DNA of 64,000 nt from Azospirillum formosense. GTDB lineage: Bacteria; Pseudomonadota; Alphaproteobacteria; Azospirillales; Azospirillaceae. This document shows positions 1 to 9,809 of this stretch, one piece after another. The DNA lies in the NCBI RefSeq assembly GCF_040500525.1, contig NZ_CP159402.1:1054001-1118000 (forward strand). Reading direction: 5' to 3'. Each line of letters begins with the position of its first letter. Positions within the stretch are counted from its first letter, which is position 1. The position numbers were made by a program, and so were the translations under genes. The notes below the pieces were generated by a model, which searched no databases, was not told the DNA's origin, and saw nothing but the letters and a program-made list of their open reading frames with translations.

Positions 1-97
1 CGTGCGCTGCGTACAACACCGGCCGCTTCGGCGCCCCGGGGATTGAACGTCCAGTTTCGGTGGCCCGCCGATCCACGTTTAGTCAACGAGTGTGGCG

Positions 98-562
98 ATG
101 AAGACCTTCAATCTGAAGCCGACCGACATCGAGAAGAAGTGGTACGTCGTCGATGCCGACGGCCTCGTTCTCGGCCGGCTTGCCAGCATCCTGGCGAACA
201 TCCTGCGCGGCAAGAACAAGCCGACCTTCACCCCGCACATGGATTGCGGCGACCATGTCGTCGTGATCAACGCGGAGAAGGTCAAGCTGACCGGCAACAA
301 GCGCCAGGACGACATCTTCTACTGGCACACCGGTTATCCGGGCGGCATCAAGGGCCGTTCCAAGGGCCAGATCCTGGACGGCAAGTACCCGGAGCGCGTG
401 ATCGAGAAGGCCGTGGAGCGCATGGTTCCGCGCGGTCCGCTCGGCCGCAAGGTGATGACCCACCTGAAGGTCTACAAGGGCGCCGCCCACCCGCACGAGG
501 CGCAGCAGCCGGTCGCTCTCGACGTTGCGGCCATGAACCCGAAGAATAAGCGGAGCGCGTAA
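98..562 (+). CDS. rplM: 50S ribosomal protein L13
   Basis: Structural protein of the large ribosomal subunit, 154 residues, normal length for bacterial L13. The sequence has the family hallmarks VLGRLAS near residue 25, FTPHMDCGD near 45, the WHTGYPGG segment near 85 and MVPRGPLGR near 110. The ATG at 98 gives the usual MKT start; an in-frame GTG at 92 would add only two residues and cannot be excluded. Ends 4 bases before rpsI, the standard L13-S9 operon. The promoter is not identifiable in the 97 bases before it. Confidence 0.97.
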   Translation: MKTFNLKPTDIEKKWYVVDADGLVLGRLASILANILRGKNKPTFTPHMDCGDHVVVINAEKVKLTGNKRQDDIFYWHTGYPGGIKGRSKGQILDGKYPERVIEKAVERMVPRGPLGRKVMTHLKVYKGAAHPHEAQQPVALDVAAMNPKNKRSA

Positions 563-566
563 TCCA

Positions 567-1049
567 ATGGCTCAGGTTACCACCACCCTTTCCGGCCTGA
601 AGGACATCGCTGCCGCTCCGGCCGCCGCCTCCGCCGAAGTGGTCGCCCCGAAGCTGGACGCCCAGGGCCGCGCCTACGCCACCGGCAAGCGCAAGGACGC
701 CGTCGCCCGCGTGTGGATCAAGCCGGGCTCCGGCAAGATCGTCATCAACGGCCGCGACCAGGAAGTCTACTTCGCCCGCCCCGTGCTGCGCATGATGATT
801 GCCCAGCCGTTCGGCATCACCGACCGCGCCGACCAGTTCGACGTGATGGTCACGGTGGCCGGCGGTGGTCTGTCCGGCCAGGCCGGCGCGGTCCGTCACG
901 GCATCTCCAAGGCGCTGACCTACTTCGAGCCGGCGCTCCGTCCGCCGCTGAAGGCCGCCGGCTTCCTGACCCGCGACGCCCGCGTCGTCGAGCGTAAGAA
1001 GTACGGCAAGGCCAAGGCCCGCCGCAGCTTCCAGTTCTCGAAGCGCTAA
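567..1049 (+). CDS. rpsI: 30S ribosomal protein S9
   Basis: Small-subunit ribosomal protein, 160 residues. The S9 fold starts near residue 37 with [14 protein letters not shown] and ends in the conserved RRSFQFSKR tail that reaches the decoding centre. The Ala-rich first 35 residues are an extension typical of alphaproteobacterial S9. Cotranscribed with rplM and followed by an intrinsic terminator. Confidence 0.97.
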   Translation: MAQVTTTLSGLKDIAAAPAAASAEVVAPKLDAQGRAYATGKRKDAVARVWIKPGSGKIVINGRDQEVYFARPVLRMMIAQPFGITDRADQFDVMVTVAGGGLSGQAGAVRHGISKALTYFEPALRPPLKAAGFLTRDARVVERKKYGKAKARRSFQFSKR

Positions 1050-1084
1050 AGCCTACCGCGGACCCGCGTTACTGCTGTACAAGC

Positions 1085-1118
1085 GAGGGGCGTCCCGACG
1101 GGGCGCCTCTTTCTTGTT
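1085..1118 (+). terminator. Intrinsic terminator after rplM-rpsI
   Basis: A GC-rich hairpin (arms GCGTCCC/GGGGCGC around GAC, extended outward with some wobble pairs) is followed by a T-rich run TTTCTTGTTT. It lies 36 bases after the rpsI stop and before argC. Confidence 0.75.
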
Positions 1119-1184
1119 TCAGGTCTGTTTCACTCGTCTTCACCGTTCCGTGCCCATCCCCGTGCGTCAAAAGGAACAGCGTCC

Positions 1185-2237
1185 ATGGCCAACAGCACTT
1201 CCCCCATCCGCGTCGGCATTCTCGGTGCGTCCGGTTACACCGGCGCCGAGCTGGTGCGCATGCTTCTCCGCCATCCCGGCGTGGAGATCTGCGCGCTGAC
1301 GGCCGAGCGACAGGCGGGGAAGCCCATGGCGGAGGTGTTCCCGCATCTGGGCCAGTTCAACCTGCCCGGCCTCGTGAAGATCGAGGAGGTCGCCTGGGAC
1401 AAGCTGGACGCCGTCTTCTGCGCCCTGCCGCACGGCACGACGCAGGAGGTCATCGCCGGCCTGCCGCGCCACATCAAGGTGGTGGACCTGTCCGCCGATT
1501 TCCGCCTGTCCGATCCCGCCGAATACGCCACCTGGTACGGGCATGAACACCGCGCCGTTGACCTCCAGAAGGAGGTCGCCTACGGCCTGACCGAGTTCAA
1601 CCGTCAGGGCGTGCGCAAGGCGCGCGTGGTCGCCAACCCCGGCTGCTACCCCACCTGCTCGCTGCTGGCCCTGCTGCCGCTGCTGATGGACGAGATGATC
1701 GAGCCGGGCGGCATCGTCATCGACGCCAAGTCGGGCGTCTCCGGCGCCGGGCGCGACGCCAAGCAGCAGAACCTCTTCACCGAGGTGTCGGAGGGCTTCA
1801 ACGCCTACGGCGTCGGCCATCACCGCCACATGCCGGAGATCGAGCAGGAGCTGCGGCTGGCCGCCGGGCGCCCGGTGACGGTCAGCTTCACCCCGCACCT
1901 CGTCCCGATGAACCGCGGCATGATGGCAACGATCTACGTCCGCATGGCCGACGGGGTCACCGCCGACGACCTGCGCGCCACCCTGACGGCGCGCTACGAA
2001 TCGGAGCCCTTCGTGAACGTCACGGCGGCGGGCATCGCCCCGGCGACCCGCCACGTCCGCGCCTCCAACCAGGCGCTGATCGGCGTCTTCCCCGACCGCA
2101 CCCCGCGCGGCGCCATCATCGTCTCGGTCATCGACAATCTGGTGAAGGGCGCCTCCGGCCAGGCCATCCAGAACATGAACGTCATGTTCGGCCTGGGCGA
2201 GACGACCGGCCTGGAGCAGGCCCCGCTGTTCCCGTGA
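1185..2237 (+). CDS. argC: N-acetyl-gamma-glutamyl-phosphate reductase
   Basis: Third step of arginine synthesis: NADPH-dependent reduction of N-acetylglutamyl phosphate to the semialdehyde, cytosolic. 350 residues, the long (type 1) form. The dinucleotide-binding motif GASGYTGAELVRML is at residues 14-27 and the catalytic Cys154 lies in NPGCYPT. Later the HRHMPEI segment carries the substrate-binding His. The ATG at 1185 follows AAAAGGAACAGCGTCC, a good ribosome-binding context. The next gene starts inside the argC stop codon. Confidence 0.97.
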   Translation: MANSTSPIRVGILGASGYTGAELVRMLLRHPGVEICALTAERQAGKPMAEVFPHLGQFNLPGLVKIEEVAWDKLDAVFCALPHGTTQEVIAGLPRHIKVVDLSADFRLSDPAEYATWYGHEHRAVDLQKEVAYGLTEFNRQGVRKARVVANPGCYPTCSLLALLPLLMDEMIEPGGIVIDAKSGVSGAGRDAKQQNLFTEVSEGFNAYGVGHHRHMPEIEQELRLAAGRPVTVSFTPHLVPMNRGMMATIYVRMADGVTADDLRATLTARYESEPFVNVTAAGIAPATRHVRASNQALIGVFPDRTPRGAIIVSVIDNLVKGASGQAIQNMNVMFGLGETTGLEQAPLFP

Positions 2238-2791
2238 CCGAAGAGAAACAGCCTGAGGAAAAACTGCCTGCGATGTCCGGCCTGATATTGCCCTTCCAGG
2301 GCACGCATCCGAAGATCGACCCCAGCGTCTATGTGGCGCCGACGGCCTCGGTCATCGGCGACGTGGAGATCGGGCCGGGCAGCAGCGTCTGGTTCGGTTG
2401 CACGATCCGCGGCGACGTGAACGAGATCCGAATCGGTGCCCGGACCAACATCCAGGACGGTACCGTCATCCACGTCGCTTCGGCGGGGCAGGGGACCTAC
2501 ATCGGAGACGACGTGTCGATCGGCCACATGGCCCTGTTGCACGCCTGCACGCTGGAGAGTGGCTGCTTCATCGGCATGCAGGCCTGCGTCATGGACGGCG
2601 CCTACGTCGAGTCGGGGGCCATGGTGGCCGCCGGGGCCTTGGTGACCCCCGGCAAGCGTGTGGCCGCGGGGCAACTTTGGGCCGGAAGTCCCGCAAGACC
2701 CATGCGTGCACTTACGGAAAAGGACACATCTTTCTTCCCGGTAAACGTCCGGAACTACGTGCGGCTTGCTCAAATCTACAGAGAGGGCTAA
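2234..2791 (+). CDS. Gamma-carbonic-anhydrase-fold protein (left-handed beta-helix)
   Basis: 185-residue hexapeptide-repeat protein of the gamma-carbonic anhydrase/PaaY/YrdA group. Repeats run from about residue 30 to 150, and three His positions compatible with metal binding appear in VIHVAS, SIGHMALLHAC. The GTG start overlaps the argC stop by 4 bases, suggesting translational coupling; an ATG at 2273 (MSGLILPFQG) is the alternative start and matches where family homology begins. Carbonic anhydrase activity is not assured for this subgroup. A second, distinct member lies at 54447-54995. Confidence 0.85.
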   Translation: MTEEKQPEEKLPAMSGLILPFQGTHPKIDPSVYVAPTASVIGDVEIGPGSSVWFGCTIRGDVNEIRIGARTNIQDGTVIHVASAGQGTYIGDDVSIGHMALLHACTLESGCFIGMQACVMDGAYVESGAMVAAGALVTPGKRVAAGQLWAGSPARPMRALTEKDTSFFPVNVRNYVRLAQIYREG

Positions 2792-3004
2792 TACCTCTTT
2801 AGTGCGTCGCAGCACTGTGGCATACTAGCAACAGTGACACCGGCACGAAACGTGTAGGACTTCCGAAGGGTATGTTTGTACGTGGACAAACCCCACATGT
2901 TTCGCGTTTTGTCACGTTACATGCACGCGATAAGTCCTATCGTTTGTGCGATTCGTCCTCCGCGAACCAAGCGGTAGGGAGTGTGTCTCTAAGGGAGTGG
3001 AGAA

Positions 3005-3592
3005 ATGAACAGCTTCTTCCGCGCTACCATGGCCGTCGTGCCGGCCGCCGTCGTCGCTTTCGGCCTGACCGCCGGGGCTCAGGCCCAGAGCGCCGACACC
3101 GCCGAGTGGTGCAACCCGGTCATCGGCTGGAACGACACCCCGGTCCGCACGGCGGATGGCGGCTACGCCACCCACCAGGGCAGCTACAAGTGCCCGCCGG
3201 CCGCCGCTCCGGCGGTTGCCCCGGCCCCGGCCGCCCGCGCCCAGACCGAATACCTCGTGTTCTTCGACTGGGATAAGGCCAACGTCACCCCGGCCGCCGA
3301 TCGCGTGATCGGCGATGCGGCCGCCGCCATCGGCAAGGGCGCCAACGCCCGCGTCCATGTCGTCGGCCACACCGACACCTCGGGTTCGCCGGCCTACAAC
3401 CAGCGTCTGTCGGTGCGTCGCGCCGAGGCGGTGAAGCAGGCCCTCGTCTCCAAGGGCATCGCCGCCGGCGCCATCACCACCGAGGGCAAGGGCGAGAGCC
3501 AGCTCCTGGTGCAGACCGGCCCGAACGTCCGCGAGCCGTCCAACCGTCGTGCGCAGATCCTGCCGCGCGGTGCGAACGCCCCGTCGTCGTAA
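3005..3592 (+). CDS. OmpA-family outer membrane protein
   Basis: 195-residue exported protein. A signal peptide (residues 1-27, ending AGAQAQ) precedes a short linker and an OmpA C-terminal peptidoglycan-binding domain from about residue 80: EYLVFFDWDKANVT, then HVVGHTDTSGS, YNQRLSVRRAEAV and the final NRRAQI. The Asp and Arg that bind diaminopimelate are present. No beta-barrel domain, so it is likely a periplasmic or peptidoglycan-associated protein. Strong Shine-Dalgarno AAGGGAGTGG 5 bases before ATG. Confidence 0.9.
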   Translation: MNSFFRATMAVVPAAVVAFGLTAGAQAQSADTAEWCNPVIGWNDTPVRTADGGYATHQGSYKCPPAAAPAVAPAPAARAQTEYLVFFDWDKANVTPAADRVIGDAAAAIGKGANARVHVVGHTDTSGSPAYNQRLSVRRAEAVKQALVSKGIAAGAITTEGKGESQLLVQTGPNVREPSNRRAQILPRGANAPSS

Positions 3593-3619
3593 GGCGCAGG
3601 TTCCCTTTCGGGACACGGA

Positions 3620-3645
3620 GCCCCGGACCTCGGTCCGGGGCTTTC
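3620..3645 (+). terminator. Terminator after the OmpA-domain gene
   Basis: Hairpin AGCCCCGGACC / GGTCCGGGGCT with a 2-base loop, followed by TTTC. First of two adjacent hairpins between the convergent OmpA gene and phaC. Confidence 0.8.
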
Positions 3646-3656
3646 GCCGACCAAGG

Positions 3657-3694
3657 AAAAGGCCCCGGACCAATGGTCCGGGGCCTTTTCTTTT
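3657..3694. terminator. Bidirectional terminator between OmpA gene and phaC
   Basis: Near-perfect palindrome: AAAAGGCCCCGGACC, loop AAT, then GGTCCGGGGCCTTTTCTTTT. A-rich on the left and T-rich on the right, so it can stop transcription from both sides. Its stem is nearly the same as that of the hairpin 15 bases before it. Confidence 0.85.
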
Positions 3695-3781
3695 CAGCCG
3701 TCCCTTTCGGTCCGGACATCCGGAGAGCGGCGGACCGCTCCCGGACGCGGGACATCAGACCCTGGTATCAGAGCCGGAAGG

Positions 3782-5581
3782 TCAGACGATGCGCACCTTG
3801 GCGTAGGAGCCGGGCGCGTCCTCCAGGACGGGCAGGCCGCCCTTGGCCGGGTCGCGCGCCGGGACCTTGCCGTTGGAGAAGGTGGAGACCCAGTTGTTCC
3901 ACTCCGGCCACCAGGAGCCGGGGGTCTGCTCCGACGAGGCCAGCCAGTCGTCGGACGCCTTCGGCAGCTTGGCGTTGGTCCAGTAGCAGTACTTGCCGGC
4001 GGCCGGCGGGTTCACCACGCCGGCGATGTGGCCGGAGGCCGCCAGCACGAACTTCACCGGGCCGGAGAACAGGTGGGCGCCCATGTAGGTGGACTTCCAC
4101 GGCGCGATGTGGTCTTCGCGGGCCGACAGGAAGAAGGACGGGGTCTTGACGTTGCGCAGGTCGATCGGCACGCCGCCCAGCGACACCCCGCCCGGCTGCG
4201 CCAGAAGGTTCTTCTGGTACATGTTGCGCAGATAGAAGCTGTGCATCGCCGCCGGCATGCGGGTCGAATCGCTGTTCCAGTAGAGCAGGTCGAACGGGAA
4301 CGGGTCCTTGCCGAGCAGGTAGTTGTTCACCACGAACGACCAGATCAGGTCGTTGGCGCGCAGCATGTTGAAGGTGGTCGCCATCTTCGAGCCGTCCAGG
4401 TAGCCCTGCTGGGCCATCTGGCTCTCGATCATGGTGAGCTGCTCCTCGTCGATGAAGACCGACAGCTCGCCGGCTTCGGTGAAGTCCAGCATGGTGGTGA
4501 AGAAGGTGGCCGACTTGATGCGGTCGTCCTTCTTGGCGGCCATGTAGGACAGGGTGGAGGCCAGCAGCGTGCCGCCCAGGCAGTAGCCGATGGCGTTCAC
4601 GTCCTTCTCGCCGGTCACCTTCTCGATGGCGTCCAGAGCGGCCAGGACGCCCTCGAACATGTAGTCCTCGAAGCCCTTCTGGGCCAGCTTCTCATCCGGG
4701 TTCACCCAGGACAGGACGAAGACGCTGTGGCCCTGGTCCACCGCCCACTTGATGAAGCTGTTCTTCTCGCGCAGATCCAGGATGTAATACTTGTTGATCC
4801 AGGGCGGCACGATCATCAGCGGCCGCTTGTTCACCTCCGGCGTGGTCGGGGTGTACTGGATCAGCTGCATCAGGTCGGTCTGGAAGACGACCTTGCCCGG
4901 GGTCACGGCGATGTTCTTGCCGACCTGGAAGGCGTCGTAATCGGTCATGGAGATGCGCAGCTCGCCCTTGCCGCGCTCCAGGTCCTTCAGAAGGTGCTCC
5001 AACCCCTTCACGAGGTTCTCGCCGCCCGTCTCGATGGTCGTGCGCAGCACCTCCGGGTTCGTCATGACGAAGTTGGAGGGCGCCATCGCGTCGACGAACT
5101 GGCGGGTGTAGAAGTCGACCTTCTTGGCCGTGTGGTCGTCCAGGCCGTCCACCCCGTTGACCGTGGACTGCATCCACCGCGCCGACAGCAGGTAGGACTG
5201 CTTGATGAAGTCGAACAGGGTGTTCTCGTCCCAGGCCGAATCCTTGAAGCGGCGGTCGTCCTTCGCCGGGGCGATGACCGGCTGGGCCTCCTGGCCGAAG
5301 AAGCGCTGGGTGGTGCGCTGCCACAGGGTCAGGTAGTCCTGCCACAGCGTCATCTGCGCCTTCATCAGCTTGGCCGGGTCGGCCATCATGCGCGTGGTCA
5401 TTTCCAGGAACGCATGGCCGACGCCCATCGGGTCGGGGTTCTTCGCGCCGACGCCGTCCGAGGCCTGACGGGACAGGAATTCGGTGACCAGCCGCTGGCT
5501 CTGCTCGGCGATGCGGGTCATCGCCCGCGACATCTCCACCGGGTCGGGAAGCTTGACGTCAGGGGCCTGGTTTTCGGCCAT
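3782..5581 (-). CDS. phaC: Class I poly(3-hydroxyalkanoate) synthase
   Basis: Polymerises (R)-3-hydroxyacyl-CoA (mainly hydroxybutyryl-CoA) on the surface of PHA granules. 599 residues, the length of class I enzymes. The N-terminal domain leads into an alpha/beta hydrolase core with the lipase-like box GYCLGG (nucleophile Cys334), catalytic Asp in SAREDHIAPW and His in ASGHIAGVVNPP; WWPEWNNW near the C-terminus is also typical. A single gene here, with no phaA/phaB/phaP next to it. Shine-Dalgarno GAAGGA lies before the ATG. The upstream region is shared with the divergent lipoprotein gene. Confidence 0.96.
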   Translation of the reverse strand: MAENQAPDVKLPDPVEMSRAMTRIAEQSQRLVTEFLSRQASDGVGAKNPDPMGVGHAFLEMTTRMMADPAKLMKAQMTLWQDYLTLWQRTTQRFFGQEAQPVIAPAKDDRRFKDSAWDENTLFDFIKQSYLLSARWMQSTVNGVDGLDDHTAKKVDFYTRQFVDAMAPSNFVMTNPEVLRTTIETGGENLVKGLEHLLKDLERGKGELRISMTDYDAFQVGKNIAVTPGKVVFQTDLMQLIQYTPTTPEVNKRPLMIVPPWINKYYILDLREKNSFIKWAVDQGHSVFVLSWVNPDEKLAQKGFEDYMFEGVLAALDAIEKVTGEKDVNAIGYCLGGTLLASTLSYMAAKKDDRIKSATFFTTMLDFTEAGELSVFIDEEQLTMIESQMAQQGYLDGSKMATTFNMLRANDLIWSFVVNNYLLGKDPFPFDLLYWNSDSTRMPAAMHSFYLRNMYQKNLLAQPGGVSLGGVPIDLRNVKTPSFFLSAREDHIAPWKSTYMGAHLFSGPVKFVLAASGHIAGVVNPPAAGKYCYWTNAKLPKASDDWLASSEQTPGSWWPEWNNWVSTFSNGKVPARDPAKGGLPVLEDAPGSYAKVRIV

Positions 5582-5814
5582 TGGTGCGGTCCTTCTTCTT
5601 TAGGCGAGTTTTAGGCTTCAGGAGGGACGTTGTGCGGTTTATACAGTGCCTGCCGGAAGTCTGTTCGGTCGGAGTGCGGTCCGGTCCTGGCATCGCGACC
5701 TGGTTATGCCATGTCCGTTCGAGCCGGGGTCCGTCATACACCTCTCGTATGAAGATTTCATTTCGCCCACCACCGTTCAAGCGGCTGGATGGGTTCGGAT
5801 GTGGGGTTCGCAGA

Positions 5815-6210
5815 ATGGAAACGGGTATCCGACGCGGCTTGGTTGCGAAGGCAGGCCGCCTGGGGCCGGCCCTGTCCGTCCTGGTTGTTTTCGCCCTGCC
5901 GGCCTGCAGCGACCGCGTGCTCGACACGGGGCTGGTCGGCGCCGTGACCGGTCGCGACGTGCCCAGCCAGGAATCGCCGGTGCGCGGCATGTCCGGCGCG
6001 AACCGGGAATACCCCAACCTCGGCACCGTCCCGCCGCGCCCCACCGACCTGCGGACGGAGGCGCAGCGCCAGCAGGATCTGGACCGTCTGGCCCAGGACC
6101 GCGCCGCCGCCAAGACCATGCTGCCGACCCCCATGGACGTTCCCCCGCCGCCGGACATCACGCCTGGACAGCCAAGCGCCGGGAAGCCCGCCGCCGGAAA
6201 GCCCAATTGA
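5815..6210 (+). CDS. Small lipoprotein of unknown function
   Basis: 131-residue predicted lipoprotein. The N-terminus has RR, a hydrophobic stretch and a lipobox ending LPAC (Cys31), so cleavage and lipidation are expected. The mature part is Pro-rich and carries a YPNLGTVPPRPTDLRT segment followed by a helical RQQDLDRLAQDRAAAK stretch, then a low-complexity Pro/Gly/Lys tail. I recall similar PNL..VP.RP segments in other Rhodospirillales lipoproteins, but assign no function. Earlier in-frame starts (5749 ATG) exist; 5815 was chosen because it gives a sensible signal peptide. Confidence 0.65.
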   Translation: METGIRRGLVAKAGRLGPALSVLVVFALPACSDRVLDTGLVGAVTGRDVPSQESPVRGMSGANREYPNLGTVPPRPTDLRTEAQRQQDLDRLAQDRAAAKTMLPTPMDVPPPPDITPGQPSAGKPAAGKPN

Positions 6211-6584
6211 GGGCCGGGGTGTAGCAAAGGGCGGGCGCCGCCAGTAATCCGTAAGTATACCTATGCGGAGCGTCCTTCGGCCTTTGATGGCGTCCCATGG
6301 AAGGAAAGGGACGCGCCGGTCTTGGCCCGGTCGATGCGCAGTTACGAAGGCGGTGGCGCGGACCACGGAGCACCCATTGCTGCTGCCAAGGTGGAAAAAC
6401 TACGTCTTGCGGCGGCGGGTCCGCAACAGATTTTCAAACTGCGACTATTTGGCGCGTCGGCTTCGCTTCAGGTTGGGAGGGCTCCCCGGCCTGCCGGCCA
6501 TGGCGCGCGGCCATGGCGTCGCGGCATGACCGCCCTGCGCCGCCCGTGGTTGCCGGAAATTATAAGGCGCCCTTACAATAAGGG
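6211..6584. other. 374-base stretch without a supported gene
   Basis: No open reading frame here has coding character or an RNA-like fold that I can recognise. A short inverted repeat TTGCGG/CCGCAA sits near 6408-6426. The last 25 bases hold the palindrome before marR, described separately. Confidence 0.4.
6559..6579. promoter_or_regulatory. Palindrome before marR, likely MarR operator
   Basis: Inverted repeat ATTATAAGG-CGC-CCTTACAAT (9-base arms, one mismatch), ending 5 bases before the marR ATG at 6585. Size and symmetry fit a MarR dimer site, and its position would block the start of the marR-efflux operon. Binding is inferred. Confidence 0.55.
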
Positions 6585-7037
6585 ATGCTTGATGAATCCC
6601 CCTTCGGAATGATCCTGATCGACTGCGCGCGGCTTCTGCGCGCGCGGTTCGACCGTGCCCTGGACGACGCCCGGCTCGGCCTCACGGCGGGGGAGGCGCG
6701 GGCACTGGTTTATGTCTGCCGCCACCCCGGCTCGCGCCAGACGGTGCTGGCGACCCACATGTGGGTTGAGCCGATGACCCTGGTCGGCTTCCTCGACCGT
6801 CTGGAGGCGCGCGGGCTGGTGGTTCGCGAGCCGGACCCGGCGGACCGCCGCGCCAAGATCGTCCAGCCGACCCCGCAGGCCGAGCCGCTGGCGCTCCAGG
6901 TCCTGGAGGCCTTCCGCACCGAGCGTGAGTCGGCCATGGCCGACCTCTCGGCGGAGGAGATCGAGCAGCTCAAGGACATGCTGGCCCGCCTGCGCAACCG
7001 CATGATCGCCGACGATCGCGGCGGGGCCGGCCAATGA
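6585..7037 (+). CDS. MarR-family transcriptional regulator
   Basis: 150-residue winged-helix repressor. The DNA-binding part (about 30-100) includes the recognition region QTVLATHMWVEPMTLVGFLDRLEARGLV and the wing REPDPADRRAKIV with the family's Asp-Arg-Arg. Overlaps the downstream efflux gene by 4 bases (ATGA), so the two are cotranscribed and it probably controls that pump. The ATG at 6585 has AAGGG immediately before it, too close for a normal ribosome site; translation may be near-leaderless or start at ATG 6609. Confidence 0.88.
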   Translation: MLDESPFGMILIDCARLLRARFDRALDDARLGLTAGEARALVYVCRHPGSRQTVLATHMWVEPMTLVGFLDRLEARGLVVREPDPADRRAKIVQPTPQAEPLALQVLEAFRTERESAMADLSAEEIEQLKDMLARLRNRMIADDRGGAGQ

Positions 7038-8380
7038 GCCGCCCGCCCGTCCAGGCCGACGCGCCCGCCATGACGGAGACGCGGACGGCCGTCATCGGAA
7101 CGCTGATCGTCACGCTGGGTCCGCTCAGCCTCGCGCTCTACACGCCGGCCCTGCCGATGCTGGTGGAGGCGTTTCAGTCCACCCCGGCGGCGCTGAAGCT
7201 GACGCTCTCCGTCTATTTCTTCGGCTTCGCCTTTTCGCAGCTCGCCTGCGGGCCGCTGTCCGACGCCTACGGTCGGCGGCCGGTCGCCCTGGCCTTCTTC
7301 GTCACCTATGTCCTGGGCAGCGTGGTGGCGGCGCTGTCGGGCAGCATCGAGTGGCTGCTGGTCGGGCGGGCCCTGCAGGGCATCGGGGCGGCGGCGGGCA
7401 TCGCCATCTCCCGCGCCATCGTCCGCGACCAATTCACCGGTCAGCGGTCTGCGCGCATCCTGAACCTGATCGGCCTGATGCTGGCCATCGTGCCGGCGGT
7501 GGCGCCGACGCTCGGCGGGGTGATCCTGGGCACGGTGGGCTGGCACGCCATCTTCGTGGTGATGACGCTCTACGGCATCGCCGTGCTGACCGTCTTCGCG
7601 CTGGGCACGGCGGAGACCAACCGGACGCGCGACCGTTCGGCGGCGCGGCCCGGGCCGGTGATCCGCAACTACCGGACCCTGCTGACCGACCGGCGCTTCA
7701 TGCGGGCGGGGCTGGTGCTCGGCACGACGCTGGGCGGCCTCTACACCATGGCGGCGCTGCTGCCCTTCGTGATGATCGAGCGGGTGGGGCTGAGCCCGAC
7801 CGTCTTCGGCTTCGCCATGCTGCTGCAGACCGGCTCCTACACGCTGGGGGCGACGCTGGCCGGGCGGCTGCTGCGCCGGGTGGACGCGATGCGGCTGATC
7901 CCCTACGGGCTGGCCTGCGTGGCCGTGGGCGGGCTCGGCTTCGCCCTGGCGCCCCTGACCGGCGACCCGACCGTGGCGAGCGTGATGGGGCCGACCGCGG
8001 TCTGGGCCTTCGGCATCGCCCTGGTCATGCCCGGGGCGACCAGCGACGCCCTGGCCGGCTTCCCCCGCATGGCGGGAGCGGCCTCGGCGCTGATCGGCTT
8101 CATGCAGATCGGCGGCGGGCTGGCGGGCACCGCGGTGGCCGCCCTGTTCGCCGATCCCTACACCGCGACGACGGCCATCATGCCGGGCCTCGCCCTGCTG
8201 TCGCTGCTGTCCTACGGGCTGCTGCGCGTCCCGGCGTCCCGGCGCGGCCACCCGGCCAAGCCCGCCCGGCCGGAGGACCTGGAGGTCGCCGTGGACCCCG
8301 TCGCCCTGATCGGCGCCGGCGGGGAGGAGATCGAGGAGGCACTGCACCAGCGCCGGGCCTCCGGTCGCAAGGGAGGCTGA
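7034..8380 (+). CDS. Bcr/CflA-type multidrug efflux MFS transporter
   Basis: Inner-membrane drug/proton antiporter of the major facilitator superfamily, about 12 transmembrane segments in 448 residues. Family marks are the LYTPALPML segment in the first helix region, GPLSDAYGRRPV (motif A) near residue 75, and GRALQGIGAAAGIAISRAIVRD (motif C-like) near 115. The C-terminal 60 residues are hydrophilic. A second start, MTETRTAV at 7070, is possible. Coupled to marR upstream. Substrate unknown. Confidence 0.88.
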   Translation: MSRPPVQADAPAMTETRTAVIGTLIVTLGPLSLALYTPALPMLVEAFQSTPAALKLTLSVYFFGFAFSQLACGPLSDAYGRRPVALAFFVTYVLGSVVAALSGSIEWLLVGRALQGIGAAAGIAISRAIVRDQFTGQRSARILNLIGLMLAIVPAVAPTLGGVILGTVGWHAIFVVMTLYGIAVLTVFALGTAETNRTRDRSAARPGPVIRNYRTLLTDRRFMRAGLVLGTTLGGLYTMAALLPFVMIERVGLSPTVFGFAMLLQTGSYTLGATLAGRLLRRVDAMRLIPYGLACVAVGGLGFALAPLTGDPTVASVMGPTAVWAFGIALVMPGATSDALAGFPRMAGAASALIGFMQIGGGLAGTAVAALFADPYTATTAIMPGLALLSLLSYGLLRVPASRRGHPAKPARPEDLEVAVDPVALIGAGGEEIEEALHQRRASGRKGG

Positions 8381-8534
8381 AGACGGGCTTGGGCGTCCGG
8401 GATGCCTTGGGCAGCGCAGGAATGCGTCCGGACGCGAATTTTACCTCGCTTCTGAAGATGCGGGGCGGTAGATAAGTGGTCCCGGTCCGCAAATATGGGT
8501 TCGTGGCGTGGCCGGACAAGGCTTCGGAGCGTCC

Positions 8535-9808
<1,274 letters not shown>

Positions 9809-9809
<1 letters not shown>

